Below are positions 1-7,531 of a DNA stretch of 9,839 nucleotides, one piece after another. A program made the translations under genes and the position numbers. The notes beneath the pieces were generated by a model. It worked only from the letters and a program-made list of their open reading frames with translations, was not told where the DNA came from and searched no databases. The DNA lies in the NCBI GenBank assembly GCA_043748015.1, contig JAYTOA010000159.1:1-9839 (forward strand), written 5' to 3'. Positions within the stretch are counted from its first letter, which is position 1. Each line of letters opens with the position of its first letter. This DNA is from JAIBBG01 sp043748015 (lineage in GTDB: Bacteria > Bacteroidota > Bacteroidia > Flavobacteriales_D > Sanyastnellaceae).

Positions 1-657
1 GGCTGCGGTGAAGGTGGAAATCTCGAGCCTTTTATTGAAGTAGAATGTGAGGCTTATGGCATAGATTACATGCAAGGGAGAATTGATAAGGCTGAGCAAT
101 ACTTCCAAATGCATCCTCAAAGAAAGCGTCTACACCTGATATGCGATGACATTTACAACAGGAAAGCAGACGATGGTGTTTTTGATGTGATAATTATGCG
201 CGATGTGATCGAGCATATTCACGATCAGGAAAAATTCATGGGTTTCGTGAAAAAATTCATGGATGAAAAGAGCGTTTTCTTTCTCGCATTTCCGCCCTGG
301 TATAATCCATTCGGTGGTCACCAACAAATTTGCAAGAGTCGTTTTTTGTCAAAACTCCCCTTCTTTCACATTTTACCGGCCTTTCTGTACAAAGGAATTC
401 TAAAACTTGCCGGTGAGAATCAGAAAACCATTGACGATCTGATGGAAATCAAGCAGACAGGTATTTCTCTAGAGCGTTTTGAACGGATTTTAAAGAAGGA
501 AAATTATAGAATCTTAAAAAAGACACTGTATTTCATTAATCCAAACTATGAAGCCAAATTCGGAATGAAGCCAAGAGTGCAGTCTAAAATTTTCACGTCA
601 TTCCCATTTTTCAGAAATTTCACGGTGACGGCCGGTTATTATCTGATTTCAAAATAA
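1..657 (+). CDS. Class I SAM-dependent methyltransferase, 5' end missing
   Basis: This is the C-terminal part (218 residues visible) of a Rossmann-fold methyltransferase that transfers a methyl group from S-adenosylmethionine. The reading frame is open from base 1 and begins inside the SAM-binding glycine-rich motif I (GCGEGG, visible residues 1-6). An acidic strand-2 end follows (GIDY, about residue 20), then a CDD at about 47-49, and then the motif IV-like FDVIIMRDVIEH (about residues 61-72), a typical Methyltransf_11/23 signature. Further on, PPWYNPFGGHQQ resembles methyltransferases found near polysaccharide genes in Bacteroidota. The C-terminal half is basic and aromatic and may form the acceptor-binding cap. 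The substrate cannot be read from the sequence; a glycan, lipid or quinone-like small molecule is possible. An internal ATG at base 70 is not the start, because motif I would be lost. No clear terminator follows the stop codon. Confidence 0.85.
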   Translation, partial: GCGEGGNLEPFIEVECEAYGIDYMQGRIDKAEQYFQMHPQRKRLHLICDDIYNRKADDGVFDVIIMRDVIEHIHDQEKFMGFVKKFMDEKSVFFLAFPPWYNPFGGHQQICKSRFLSKLPFFHILPAFLYKGILKLAGENQKTIDDLMEIKQTGISLERFERILKKENYRILKKTLYFINPNYEAKFGMKPRVQSKIFTSFPFFRNFTVTAGYYLISK

Positions 658-706
658 AGTTCGACCATTCTTCGACATTAATTTATCATTAAACCAACGT
701 ATGAAG

Positions 707-737
707 GTCAAAGATTTCGACTAATGATTTCTTTGAC
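707..737. repeat. Perfect 8-bp inverted repeat, possible operator
   Basis: GTCAAAGA (707-714) and TCTTTGAC (730-737) are exact reverse complements separated by 15 bases. They sit directly upstream of the candidate -7 element, where the -33 region would be. The heptamer TCTTTGA occurs again at 752-758, exactly 22 bases after its first copy and overlapping the -7 element. The symmetry and placement would suit a dimeric transcription factor, but arms of this length can arise by chance in AT-rich DNA, and no regulator is encoded nearby. Confidence 0.35.
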
Positions 738-749
738 ATATTGACAATG

Positions 750-757
750 TATCTTTG
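750..757 (+). promoter_or_regulatory. Candidate Bacteroidota -7 element for the large gene
   Basis: TATCTTTG matches the Bacteroidota sigma-A -7 consensus TAnnTTTG exactly and is the only full match I find in the spacer. The -33 partner is poor: the nearest TTTG (732-735) is only 14 bases upstream, shorter than the usual spacing of about 17-23. Transcription would start near base 763. Confidence 0.5.
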
Positions 758-913
758 AAGCTTTGAGTTTGGGTGAAGTAATTCAAATTGATTTTCAAGG
801 AAATTGTAACCCTAAATAGATGAGATGCGTTAAAAAGCATAACCCTTAAAAATGGATTAGTGAACCTGATCCTGTTTAAACGGTAAATGAAATAACAAAA
901 AAGAAACTAGAGC

Positions 914-946
914 ATGAAGCTTCTGTTTCGTTACGTAATCGTCTAA
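914..946 (+). other. Ten-codon leader ORF, in frame with the large gene
   Basis: ATG at 914 opens MKLLFRYVIV and ends at TAA (944-946), four codons before the ATG at 959 and in the same frame. The peptide is basic and then hydrophobic, like the start of a signal peptide. It could be a reinitiation or attenuation leader, or the trace of an alternative start cut off by a stop codon. It could also be chance. No Shine-Dalgarno site is evident. Confidence 0.25.
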
Positions 947-958
947 GACTACAAGCGC

Positions 959-3900
959 ATGAAACGCACAACGACACTGGTTATCGCCCTATTGGCCGTG
1001 TTTGTTACTCAAACTGCCTATTCTCAGAAAGGCAACGAAGAACAACTCCTCAAGGAGGCCAATACCTATTTTCAATCAGGTGAATACCTGAAAGCTTTTC
1101 CGCTGTACTCACAGCTGGTTTCGCTATACCCCAATCATCCTGAATACAATTACAAATTCGGGGCATGTGCTATTTATAGCGAACAGGACAAATCCAAAGC
1201 TGTAAAATATCTCACGATAGCCACCACCAAGGGTGTGGAAGATAAGATGGCCTGGTATTACCTGGGAAAAGCGCACCATTTGAACTATCAATTCAAAGAA
1301 GCGATTCGCGCATATGAGAATTTTATGCGAAATGCAGATCCCAAGCTGTCCGCTAAAACAGACGCTCAACGCGAAATCGAGACCTGTATATACGGCTCGA
1401 ATCTTCTTTCCAATATTAAAGACATTACGGTTATCAGTAAGACGGAAGCAGACAAGGCCAACTTCTTTCGATATTTCAACCTTGAGTCGATTGGCGGTAA
1501 AATCTTAACTATTCCTGATGAGCTCAAGTCGAAAATGGATACTAAAAGCAAAGAACCGGGTGTAATTCACTATCCGGGCAATAGCAGTACTATTTACTTC
1601 AGCTCATACGGAAAAGACGGATCAACAGGAAAAGACCTTTACAAAACGCAGGTTTTACCTGATGGTAAATTCAGCACTCCGGTGAAACTCGAAGGAGATG
1701 TCAATACACGCTATGATGAAGATTACTGCTTCATGCACAGTGATGGAGTAACGCTTTATTTTTCTTCTAAAGGTCATAACAGCATGGGAGGATATGATAT
1801 CTTCAAATCTGTTTTTGATCCAGCCTCTCAAACTTTCGGGCCAGCGATTAATCTTGATTTTGCCATCAACACCCCTGATGATGACATTTTCTATATCGCC
1901 GACCCGTCAAATCAAAACGCATATTTTGCCAGTGGCCGGGCAAGTGATTTGAATCACTTGAACGTGTACAATGTATTGGTTGAGTCTACTCCACTTCAGA
2001 TTGTTTATCTCAAAGGTGATTTCATCAGCGAGATCAATCCGGAACAGAAAAAGGCGAGCATGAAGATTCTCGATGCGGGTACAAAACGAGTAGTTTGCGA
2101 AGGTGTTTCAGCAAATAACAGTGGAAATTATCTTGTATATGTACCGAAATCCGGTGACTATCTTTTTAAGGTAACAACCGAGAACAGTCCCATGGTTCAC
2201 GAAATCAACGTGACCATACCTCCTTTCAAACAACCTGTTGCTCTTCGCCAAGAGATGCGTCTTGTAAGTGCCAATGGAAAGGATAAATTGATTGTAACAA
2301 ACTTCTTCGAGAAACCATTGGATGAAGATCTATCATCATTGGCTTCGGAAATGCTTCGCAAGAAATCGAATCTTGACGTTAATTCCAGCGGTGATGTTGC
2401 AAAATCGAATACAAACACGAAACCGGCTTCAACCGGTGGTGAACTGACGACTTTCGATAAGTCAATGGTGAACGCACCAATAGCTGCGGGTTTTGCCAAT
2501 GGAATTACAATAGCATCTGTAATGGATGAAATGAAGAAAGAGTCAGCGAAGGTGAATCAATTCGTTGCTGAAAGCGATATTAAGTACGACAACAGTCTTT
2601 CATACGCTTCAAAAAAGCAAAAGGAGGCTGAAGTGGCAATCTCAGAAGCTGAAGCCATCAGAAAAAATTTGGGTAATATTTCATCCGATGAAGATATAAA
2701 TCAATTGAGAAAATCTGTTGAATTGGCAGATAAAGCCCAGCAGCTTCAGAGAGAAGCAAAAGCAGCCATGAATGCTTCAGAATCCATTCAGCAGTATAAG
2801 GTTTCGGAAAAGGAACGAGCAGCACATCTAGATGCCCAGGTAAGTACGCTGCAAACAGCAGAATCGACAGGTAAATATGAGGAAGCGGTTCAAATCCTTA
2901 CCGAAGAGAGAAACAGACAAACGGCATTGCGTGATGGAAGCGGAAGCAGTCCAATCAACGAAATCAACACCAAGGTGAAAGCCCGTGAATCTGAACTTAG
3001 TCGTTCAGAGCAAAAGCTCAACGACATGCGCATCACTGAAAAGGAATTAGCCGGTCAGACCAGAGCCGCAGAAGAAAAATTCAACAGCACTAAAAAAGAG
3101 AAGGAAAAGCAAGTTGCCGGTAATGAATTGGCTGATGCAAAAGCCAAGTTAGACGAGATTCGAAGACAAATCGTACAGCAATCTGCCAAGGTGAATAAGG
3201 ACGGTAATGAAGTGAAAATTGCTCAAGCCAACGCATTGTACTTCGCAAGCGTTTCCGGTAACTCTTCTTTCGGTTTAGTAGAAAAAGAAAAAATCAAATT
3301 GAGTGATACTGACAAAACGAAGCTAAGCATGAATCTGGACGAATTGAGGAATCGTGTGAATGCACTTGAGATTACCGATCCGCAAATGCGCGCTTTAATC
3401 ACCGAGGGCGAAGCTGCACCAATGGTCGCTTCGAACAACCCAACAACGAAAGCAGAAACAACATCTGCTGCAGTAAATGCTAGCACAACGAACTCAACAA
3501 CAACTGAAACTCCTGTAAATAAAACAACAGCTCCTGTTGAAAAGGCAACCGTAGCATCGAACACATCAACTACAAAACCAGTTGAGAAAACGGTAACACC
3601 GATAACAACTTCAATTGACGGGAATAAAGTACAACCTGCTATACAGGTGACTCCTTTACCAAATGGACCAAGTGCCAGCAATATGGCAACAACAAATCCT
3701 GGAACAAATGCCGCTAGTATTCGTTCGCAAAAGGATGTATTACTTGCAAAGACAGGCAGTCAGCCAGGACTTGCTCCTACTCGCCGAATGATTCTTGTTC
3801 AGAGCATGGAAGATACCCGTCAGGCTATTATGGCTATTGAAGCAAAGAAAAAAGCGGGAACATTTACAGATGCAGATAATATGAAGCTTACCGATTTAGG

Positions 3901-6900
3901 TAAACTAAGAACTGAACTTAAAACAGCCATTGTTTCGAACGGAGGAAGTCCCGCAAGTTTGAATCCCGATGAGATTCGTGCTGTTTATGCAAGTGTCGCA
4001 CCTGAATACAATGCAAAGACATCTCAAATTACCAACACAAAAGGATCTGAGATTGACCGCGCAGTGATGATGGTTGATTACAAAACAGCAACACTGGAGA
4101 AACTAAAGTCTGCAAGAGTTGCCAACGCTACACTCGTAGCTAAGGAAACCGACATGGCCAAAATTGCCGATTTATCTGTTACCGATCAGAAGCTCGAAGT
4201 TGCGATTGCAACTTTGACCAACGAAACACACGATGTCAACCAATATAAGTCGGCCTTTGAAACTGAGAACAAGGCCATCATTGAAAGCGATGCCCTTTTC
4301 GCAAACAAGTTACAGGATCAGATTTCTGTTACAGAAAATTACGTTGAAGCCTTGGCGACAATGCGTGCCGATAAGCAAGCAGAACTCGATCAGTCAGTTG
4401 ATAACGATGAGCGAAGTGCCCTCAATATGCAATTGAATGATATCAAAGCAGAAGAGCAAATTGCATTTACAAAACTTGAATCATACCGACACGATCTTCA
4501 ATTAACTACTTCGGCGGCTGATCCAAATGCCACAGCAACAACATCAAAGTCGAAGGATGCAATTGTTGATTTGCCGGAGGATGCGGATTCCAATGATATC
4601 GCCGCAGCTGAAGAAGCCGTTAAGCAAGAGGATGCATTTGAAAAAGTTAAGAATGATGCTGTGAAAATTGAAAAGATGTTCAAGAGACGCGAGCAGTCAG
4701 AATCAATCTTTGCATACGAGTCTGGGTCGTTTGAAGAAATAATTGCACACCAACAAAGTCCAAGTCTTCAAATCAAGAACAGAGATAAACTAAGATCTAT
4801 CAATGACGAAATTTTCCTACTTGAAGCGGAAATGGAGAATGTTGAAACACAGGGTAAACTGCGCAGGCTAGATTACAAAGCAGAGCAGATGTACCACAGA
4901 CGTTCGATGATTGAAATTGAGAACGCTCCTGTTATTGCTAAGATGACAAGAAGAGAGTATGATGAGGAATTGGCAAAGGCCAATGAGGATACAGGAAAAA
5001 ACACAGAGAAGATTGATTCCAAGATCATGATTCGCGAAGAGATTAAACGATTGAAGCGCGATGCTGATGTTCACATGCGCAATGCGCAGGAAGTAAGAGA
5101 GAAAGCTCCAATAATCCAGGACGACATTGAGCGCGCGGATTATTACAGACAAGCATTTGCGAAAGAAGCATTGGCAATCGACAACCTACGTCAGATACAA
5201 AGTATATGTGAGAACATTGATTTGATCTCATCCTATAGCGATCAGGACCTTGCAATGCTTAGGGCCGGCAAAGTGCCATTTGACAGACTTCCGGTTGCTC
5301 CGGTGAAAGAAGAGCCTGTGAAGGAAACGGCTGTTGCTGTTGAACTTTATAAGCCTGAAGCAGAAAAGCCTACAGTAGCTGAATCAAAAGAATCTGTGGA
5401 AGAAACGGCAGTTGTTACAGAAAAAACGCCTACACCTGTAGTTGCAAAATCCGAAGTCGTTGAAATGACACCGGCAACTGATAAGACGAACAATCAAAAT
5501 CAGGTATTGAATTTTTCCACTAACAACAACGGAGAGATTGTCACAGACAAGAAAACAGTTGTTGCAACTGATGAAAGAAACGTCAATATGACGTTGGCGA
5601 TCACAGAGCCAACAACTAACACTGAAGCAAAAACTGAAGTTGTAAAATCGAATGTTGCCTATCCAGCTGAAACCAATTCTGCTAATACGGAAATCAAATC
5701 AAATTCTGCTAATACAGAAATCAAATCAAATGCTGCTAATACAGAAATCAAAACAAATGCTGCAAATACAGTAAACAAATCAAATGCAGCTATAGTAAAT
5801 AATAGCACAGCAACAGCGAACACAATCGCAACGCCTAAAGAGGAAATTAAATCGAATAGCCCGGCAAATAATCCAAATGTGGATAAGAGCGTCGTGACAA
5901 CACCTATTCCAAACAATGTTGTTAAGACAACTAGCGCAGATCCAAATACAGCGTCGACAATAGCCAAGAGCACGGCAGCTGTTGCGGAAAAGCCAGCGAC
6001 TAATCCATCTCCGGCGGCAAAAACTCCGGCTGTTGCAACTGCCAATTCAAAATCAAAAGGCACAGCTGCTGGAAATGCTGAGGACTATTACTATGCAATG
6101 CCAGTTGTTTTGGAGGCTGATCTTTTTAAGCGCACCAGCAGAGCAGTTTATTCTGAGAACAAACCAATTCCAATGGATCTTGACATGCCAAGAGGAATTT
6201 ATTACAAGGTGCAGATTGGTGCATTCAGAAATGATATCCCACAAAATCTTTATGATGAATTCGCTCCAATTTGTGGAGAGAGTTTGGCCAACGGAATCAA
6301 GCGTTACACAGCAGGTTTCTTTATGAAGTTTGAAAGTGCAGATCAGGTGAAGGGCGAGATCAGAGCAATAGGATATTCTGATGCCTTCGTTGTTGCATAC
6401 CGAGATGGAAAGAGAATTCCATTGTATGAAGCAATGGATAAAACAGACGGAGCTGATTTTGTGGCTGCGGTTGAAAAAGAATACATTTATGGAGACAAAG
6501 GTGAAGATCCAAAATTAAATAGGCAGTCAAATGCAGTGAATCAGGGAAGTGCTAAGAACAACATTGTTGGCACTACCACATCACCAACAACTGGCAAAGG
6601 CGCTGCTTCAAATAATTCAGCCAACACAATAAATACCAACACAGGCAATGTTGCAGCCAAGACAACTGAGGTCAATGCAAAACCGCTGGTGACTGATTAC
6701 TATAAAGGCGATGCGAATACAGTAAAGGCCGTGCAGGTTGAGACAGTGCAAGGATTGTTCTATACTGTTCAGGTGGGTGTATACAGCAAACCGGTAGCTA
6801 CCAAAGCAATGTACAACATCAAGGATTTGAATAGTGAATTGACTGACACCAAAAAGATTCGTTATACCTCCGGCCGCTACACATCCATGATGGCTGCTGT

Positions 6901-7036
6901 GGAGAAAAGAGCAGAAGCACGCAGCCTGGGCATCAAAGATGCATTTATGGTTGCGTATTACAATGGTCGCAAAATCACATTGAGTGAGGCGGATGAACTT
7001 TTGAAATTGAAAGGCCCTGGAATCCTTGTCAAATAA
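959..7036 (+). CDS. Giant exported TPR-PD40-CRD coiled-coil protein with two SPOR-like domains
   Basis: This 2025-residue protein is probably periplasmic. A signal peptide (1-22, likely cut after AYS) is followed by about three TPRs (25-127). PD40/WD40-like blades lie at about 200-330, with YFSS, SSKGHNSMGGYDIFKS and YFASGR motifs. A carboxypeptidase-regulatory-like beta domain spans about 345-430. Heptad-like, Glu/Lys/Ala-rich coiled coils occupy about 540-810, 940-1190 and 1215-1430. Thr/Asn/Ser/Ala/Val-rich linkers fill about 820-925 and 1440-1710. Two SPOR-like domains (1746-1825 and 1932-2011) close the chain; they share YxVQ[IV]Gx[FY], RYT[AS]G and DAFxVAYxxG. TPR-PD40-CRD is the order seen in the type IX secretion protein PorE, but no OmpA-like domain is present. 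SPOR domains bind peptidoglycan glycan strands in other bacteria, so I infer a cell-wall-associated scaffold; its real function is unknown. The start is the ATG that gives a proper signal peptide. The frame is intact throughout. Confidence 0.9.
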   Translation: MKRTTTLVIALLAVFVTQTAYSQKGNEEQLLKEANTYFQSGEYLKAFPLYSQLVSLYPNHPEYNYKFGACAIYSEQDKSKAVKYLTIATTKGVEDKMAWYYLGKAHHLNYQFKEAIRAYENFMRNADPKLSAKTDAQREIETCIYGSNLLSNIKDITVISKTEADKANFFRYFNLESIGGKILTIPDELKSKMDTKSKEPGVIHYPGNSSTIYFSSYGKDGSTGKDLYKTQVLPDGKFSTPVKLEGDVNTRYDEDYCFMHSDGVTLYFSSKGHNSMGGYDIFKSVFDPASQTFGPAINLDFAINTPDDDIFYIADPSNQNAYFASGRASDLNHLNVYNVLVESTPLQIVYLKGDFISEINPEQKKASMKILDAGTKRVVCEGVSANNSGNYLVYVPKSGDYLFKVTTENSPMVHEINVTIPPFKQPVALRQEMRLVSANGKDKLIVTNFFEKPLDEDLSSLASEMLRKKSNLDVNSSGDVAKSNTNTKPASTGGELTTFDKSMVNAPIAAGFANGITIASVMDEMKKESAKVNQFVAESDIKYDNSLSYASKKQKEAEVAISEAEAIRKNLGNISSDEDINQLRKSVELADKAQQLQREAKAAMNASESIQQYKVSEKERAAHLDAQVSTLQTAESTGKYEEAVQILTEERNRQTALRDGSGSSPINEINTKVKARESELSRSEQKLNDMRITEKELAGQTRAAEEKFNSTKKEKEKQVAGNELADAKAKLDEIRRQIVQQSAKVNKDGNEVKIAQANALYFASVSGNSSFGLVEKEKIKLSDTDKTKLSMNLDELRNRVNALEITDPQMRALITEGEAAPMVASNNPTTKAETTSAAVNASTTNSTTTETPVNKTTAPVEKATVASNTSTTKPVEKTVTPITTSIDGNKVQPAIQVTPLPNGPSASNMATTNPGTNAASIRSQKDVLLAKTGSQPGLAPTRRMILVQSMEDTRQAIMAIEAKKKAGTFTDADNMKLTDLGKLRTELKTAIVSNGGSPASLNPDEIRAVYASVAPEYNAKTSQITNTKGSEIDRAVMMVDYKTATLEKLKSARVANATLVAKETDMAKIADLSVTDQKLEVAIATLTNETHDVNQYKSAFETENKAIIESDALFANKLQDQISVTENYVEALATMRADKQAELDQSVDNDERSALNMQLNDIKAEEQIAFTKLESYRHDLQLTTSAADPNATATTSKSKDAIVDLPEDADSNDIAAAEEAVKQEDAFEKVKNDAVKIEKMFKRREQSESIFAYESGSFEEIIAHQQSPSLQIKNRDKLRSINDEIFLLEAEMENVETQGKLRRLDYKAEQMYHRRSMIEIENAPVIAKMTRREYDEELAKANEDTGKNTEKIDSKIMIREEIKRLKRDADVHMRNAQEVREKAPIIQDDIERADYYRQAFAKEALAIDNLRQIQSICENIDLISSYSDQDLAMLRAGKVPFDRLPVAPVKEEPVKETAVAVELYKPEAEKPTVAESKESVEETAVVTEKTPTPVVAKSEVVEMTPATDKTNNQNQVLNFSTNNNGEIVTDKKTVVATDERNVNMTLAITEPTTNTEAKTEVVKSNVAYPAETNSANTEIKSNSANTEIKSNAANTEIKTNAANTVNKSNAAIVNNSTATANTIATPKEEIKSNSPANNPNVDKSVVTTPIPNNVVKTTSADPNTASTIAKSTAAVAEKPATNPSPAAKTPAVATANSKSKGTAAGNAEDYYYAMPVVLEADLFKRTSRAVYSENKPIPMDLDMPRGIYYKVQIGAFRNDIPQNLYDEFAPICGESLANGIKRYTAGFFMKFESADQVKGEIRAIGYSDAFVVAYRDGKRIPLYEAMDKTDGADFVAAVEKEYIYGDKGEDPKLNRQSNAVNQGSAKNNIVGTTTSPTTGKGAASNNSANTINTNTGNVAAKTTEVNAKPLVTDYYKGDANTVKAVQVETVQGLFYTVQVGVYSKPVATKAMYNIKDLNSELTDTKKIRYTSGRYTSMMAAVEKRAEARSLGIKDAFMVAYYNGRKITLSEADELLKLKGPGILVK
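5675..5782 (+). repeat. 27-bp tandem repeat inside the large gene
   Basis: Four head-to-tail 27-base units encode NSANTEIKS, NSANTEIKS, NAANTEIKT and NAANTVNKS (residues 1573-1608). A decayed fifth unit, NAAIVNNST, follows to base 5809. The first two units are almost identical in DNA, which suggests recent slippage. The unit is a multiple of three, so copy changes alter linker length without breaking the frame. Confidence 0.9.
6194..6433 (+). other. SPOR-like domain 1 of the large protein
   Basis: Residues 1746-1825 begin with YYKVQIGAF, the typical first strand of a SPOR domain. They continue through KRYTAGFF and end with DAFVVAYRDGKRIPL. The length of about 80 residues fits a single SPOR fold. 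An unstructured linker of about 105 residues separates it from the second copy. Confidence 0.75.
6752..6991 (+). other. SPOR-like domain 2 of the large protein
   Basis: Residues 1932-2011 repeat the layout of the first copy: LFYTVQVGVY, then IRYTSGRYTS, then DAFMVAYYNGRKITL. The two copies agree at the strand motifs but differ widely elsewhere, so the duplication is old. Only 14 residues follow before the stop. Confidence 0.75.
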
Positions 7037-7052
7037 GCTTTATTGAAAAGTG

Positions 7053-7085
7053 AAAAGCCGTCAGTTGAATCTGGCGGCTTTTTTT
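7053..7085 (+). terminator. Intrinsic terminator after the large gene
   Basis: AAAAGCCGTCAG (7053-7064) pairs with CTGGCGGCTTTT (7071-7082) as a 12-bp stem with one G-T wobble and a six-base loop. The stem runs into seven T residues (7079-7085). It starts 17 bases after the stop codon and should isolate the large gene from apaG. Confidence 0.92.
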
Positions 7086-7097
7086 ATATGAAAAGGA

Positions 7098-7131
7098 TTG
7101 GAAGGTTATCAACAATGTGTTATTATATTTG
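7098..7131 (+). promoter_or_regulatory. Bacteroidota-type promoter for apaG
   Basis: TTG (7098-7100) and TATATTTG (7124-7131) are 23 bases apart and match the -33 and -7 (TAnnTTTG) elements. The site lies between the upstream terminator and the apaG ATG at 7145, leaving a leader of only about 5-10 bases. Confidence 0.7.
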
Positions 7132-7144
7132 CAGCAAGATCAAA

Positions 7145-7531
7145 ATGCAAACGGAAGTAACATCAGGAATAAAGGTCACAGTTGCTGTGAAATACGAGGA
7201 AAACCTCAGCAGTGCGCTGATGGAGAGTTTTGTTTTCTCGTATCACATCACAATGGAGAATCAAAATGATTTTCCGGTGAAGCTCTTGCGCCGACATTGG
7301 TATGTTTTCGACTCCATTGCATTGAAGCGTGAAGTTGAAGGCCCAGGTGTTGTAGGTGAAACACCGGTCATCAAGCCGGGAGAATTTTACAGTTACAGTA
7401 GCGCCTGCGATTTGAGGTCATTGCGTGGCACCATGACCGGATTTTACACCATGCAGCAGGAAGGCGTTCGCGAATTACTGCACATCAAGATTCCAAAATT
7501 CACTTTGGAAGTTCCTTATTGCAAAAATTAA
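7145..7531 (+). CDS. apaG: ApaG family protein (DUF525)
   Basis: This cytoplasmic protein has 128 residues, about the usual length for ApaG, and is a single immunoglobulin/fibronectin-III-like beta domain. Family hallmarks are visible: LRRHWYVFDS near residue 49, then EGPGVVGETPVIKPGE near 65-80, then YSSACDLRSLRGTMTGFYTM. In enterobacteria apaG lies beside apaH and ksgA, and the protein has been reported to bind nucleotides or pyrophosphate; its exact role is unsettled. An in-frame ATG at 7043 would add 34 residues, but it lies before the terminator hairpin and the promoter, so the ATG at 7145, which gives the family length, is chosen. The 3' end overlaps the next gene by 13 bases. The enterobacterial partners are not present here. 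Confidence 0.93.
   Translation: MQTEVTSGIKVTVAVKYEENLSSALMESFVFSYHITMENQNDFPVKLLRRHWYVFDSIALKREVEGPGVVGETPVIKPGEFYSYSSACDLRSLRGTMTGFYTMQQEGVRELLHIKIPKFTLEVPYCKN

Larger units (their letters stand above)
658..958. other. 301-base spacer upstream of the large envelope gene
   Basis: This AT-rich gap separates the methyltransferase stop from the large gene start. It holds an inverted repeat (707-737), a -7-like element (750-757), two copies of TAACCCT 33 bases apart (807-813 and 840-846), and a ten-codon ORF (914-946). Another tiny ORF (701-724, MKVKDFD) overlaps the inverted repeat and is probably chance. I see no tRNA and no convincing terminator. If transcription starts just after base 757, the large gene has a leader of nearly 200 bases, which is long for this kind of genome. 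Confidence 0.6.

Noticed and set aside
825..840. ATGC/GCAT hairpin in the spacer considered as a terminator or riboswitch element
   Set aside because: The stem is only 4 bp with an 8-base loop and no T tract; no known riboswitch core is visible.
3223..3681. 152-codon open frame on the minus strand
   Set aside because: It lies wholly antisense to the large gene across a Thr/Asn-rich linker, where biased codons keep the opposite strand open. The peptide is Val/Phe/Ser-rich with no recognisable domain.
5675..5782. Repeat array considered as CRISPR
   Set aside because: Units are contiguous with no spacers, in frame with a coding region, and no cas gene is nearby.
5659..6063. 134-codon open frame on the minus strand
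   Set aside because: It is a mirror of the low-complexity linker, including the 27-bp repeat, and its repetitive hydrophobic peptide is an artefact of that composition.
959..7036. Large protein considered as a true PorE orthologue
   Set aside because: The C-terminal OmpA-like domain is missing, the protein is several times longer, and no other type IX secretion gene is in the window.
7043..7144. N-terminal extension of apaG from ATG 7043
   Set aside because: It would cross the terminator hairpin and the promoter, and gives 34 residues absent from the ApaG family.
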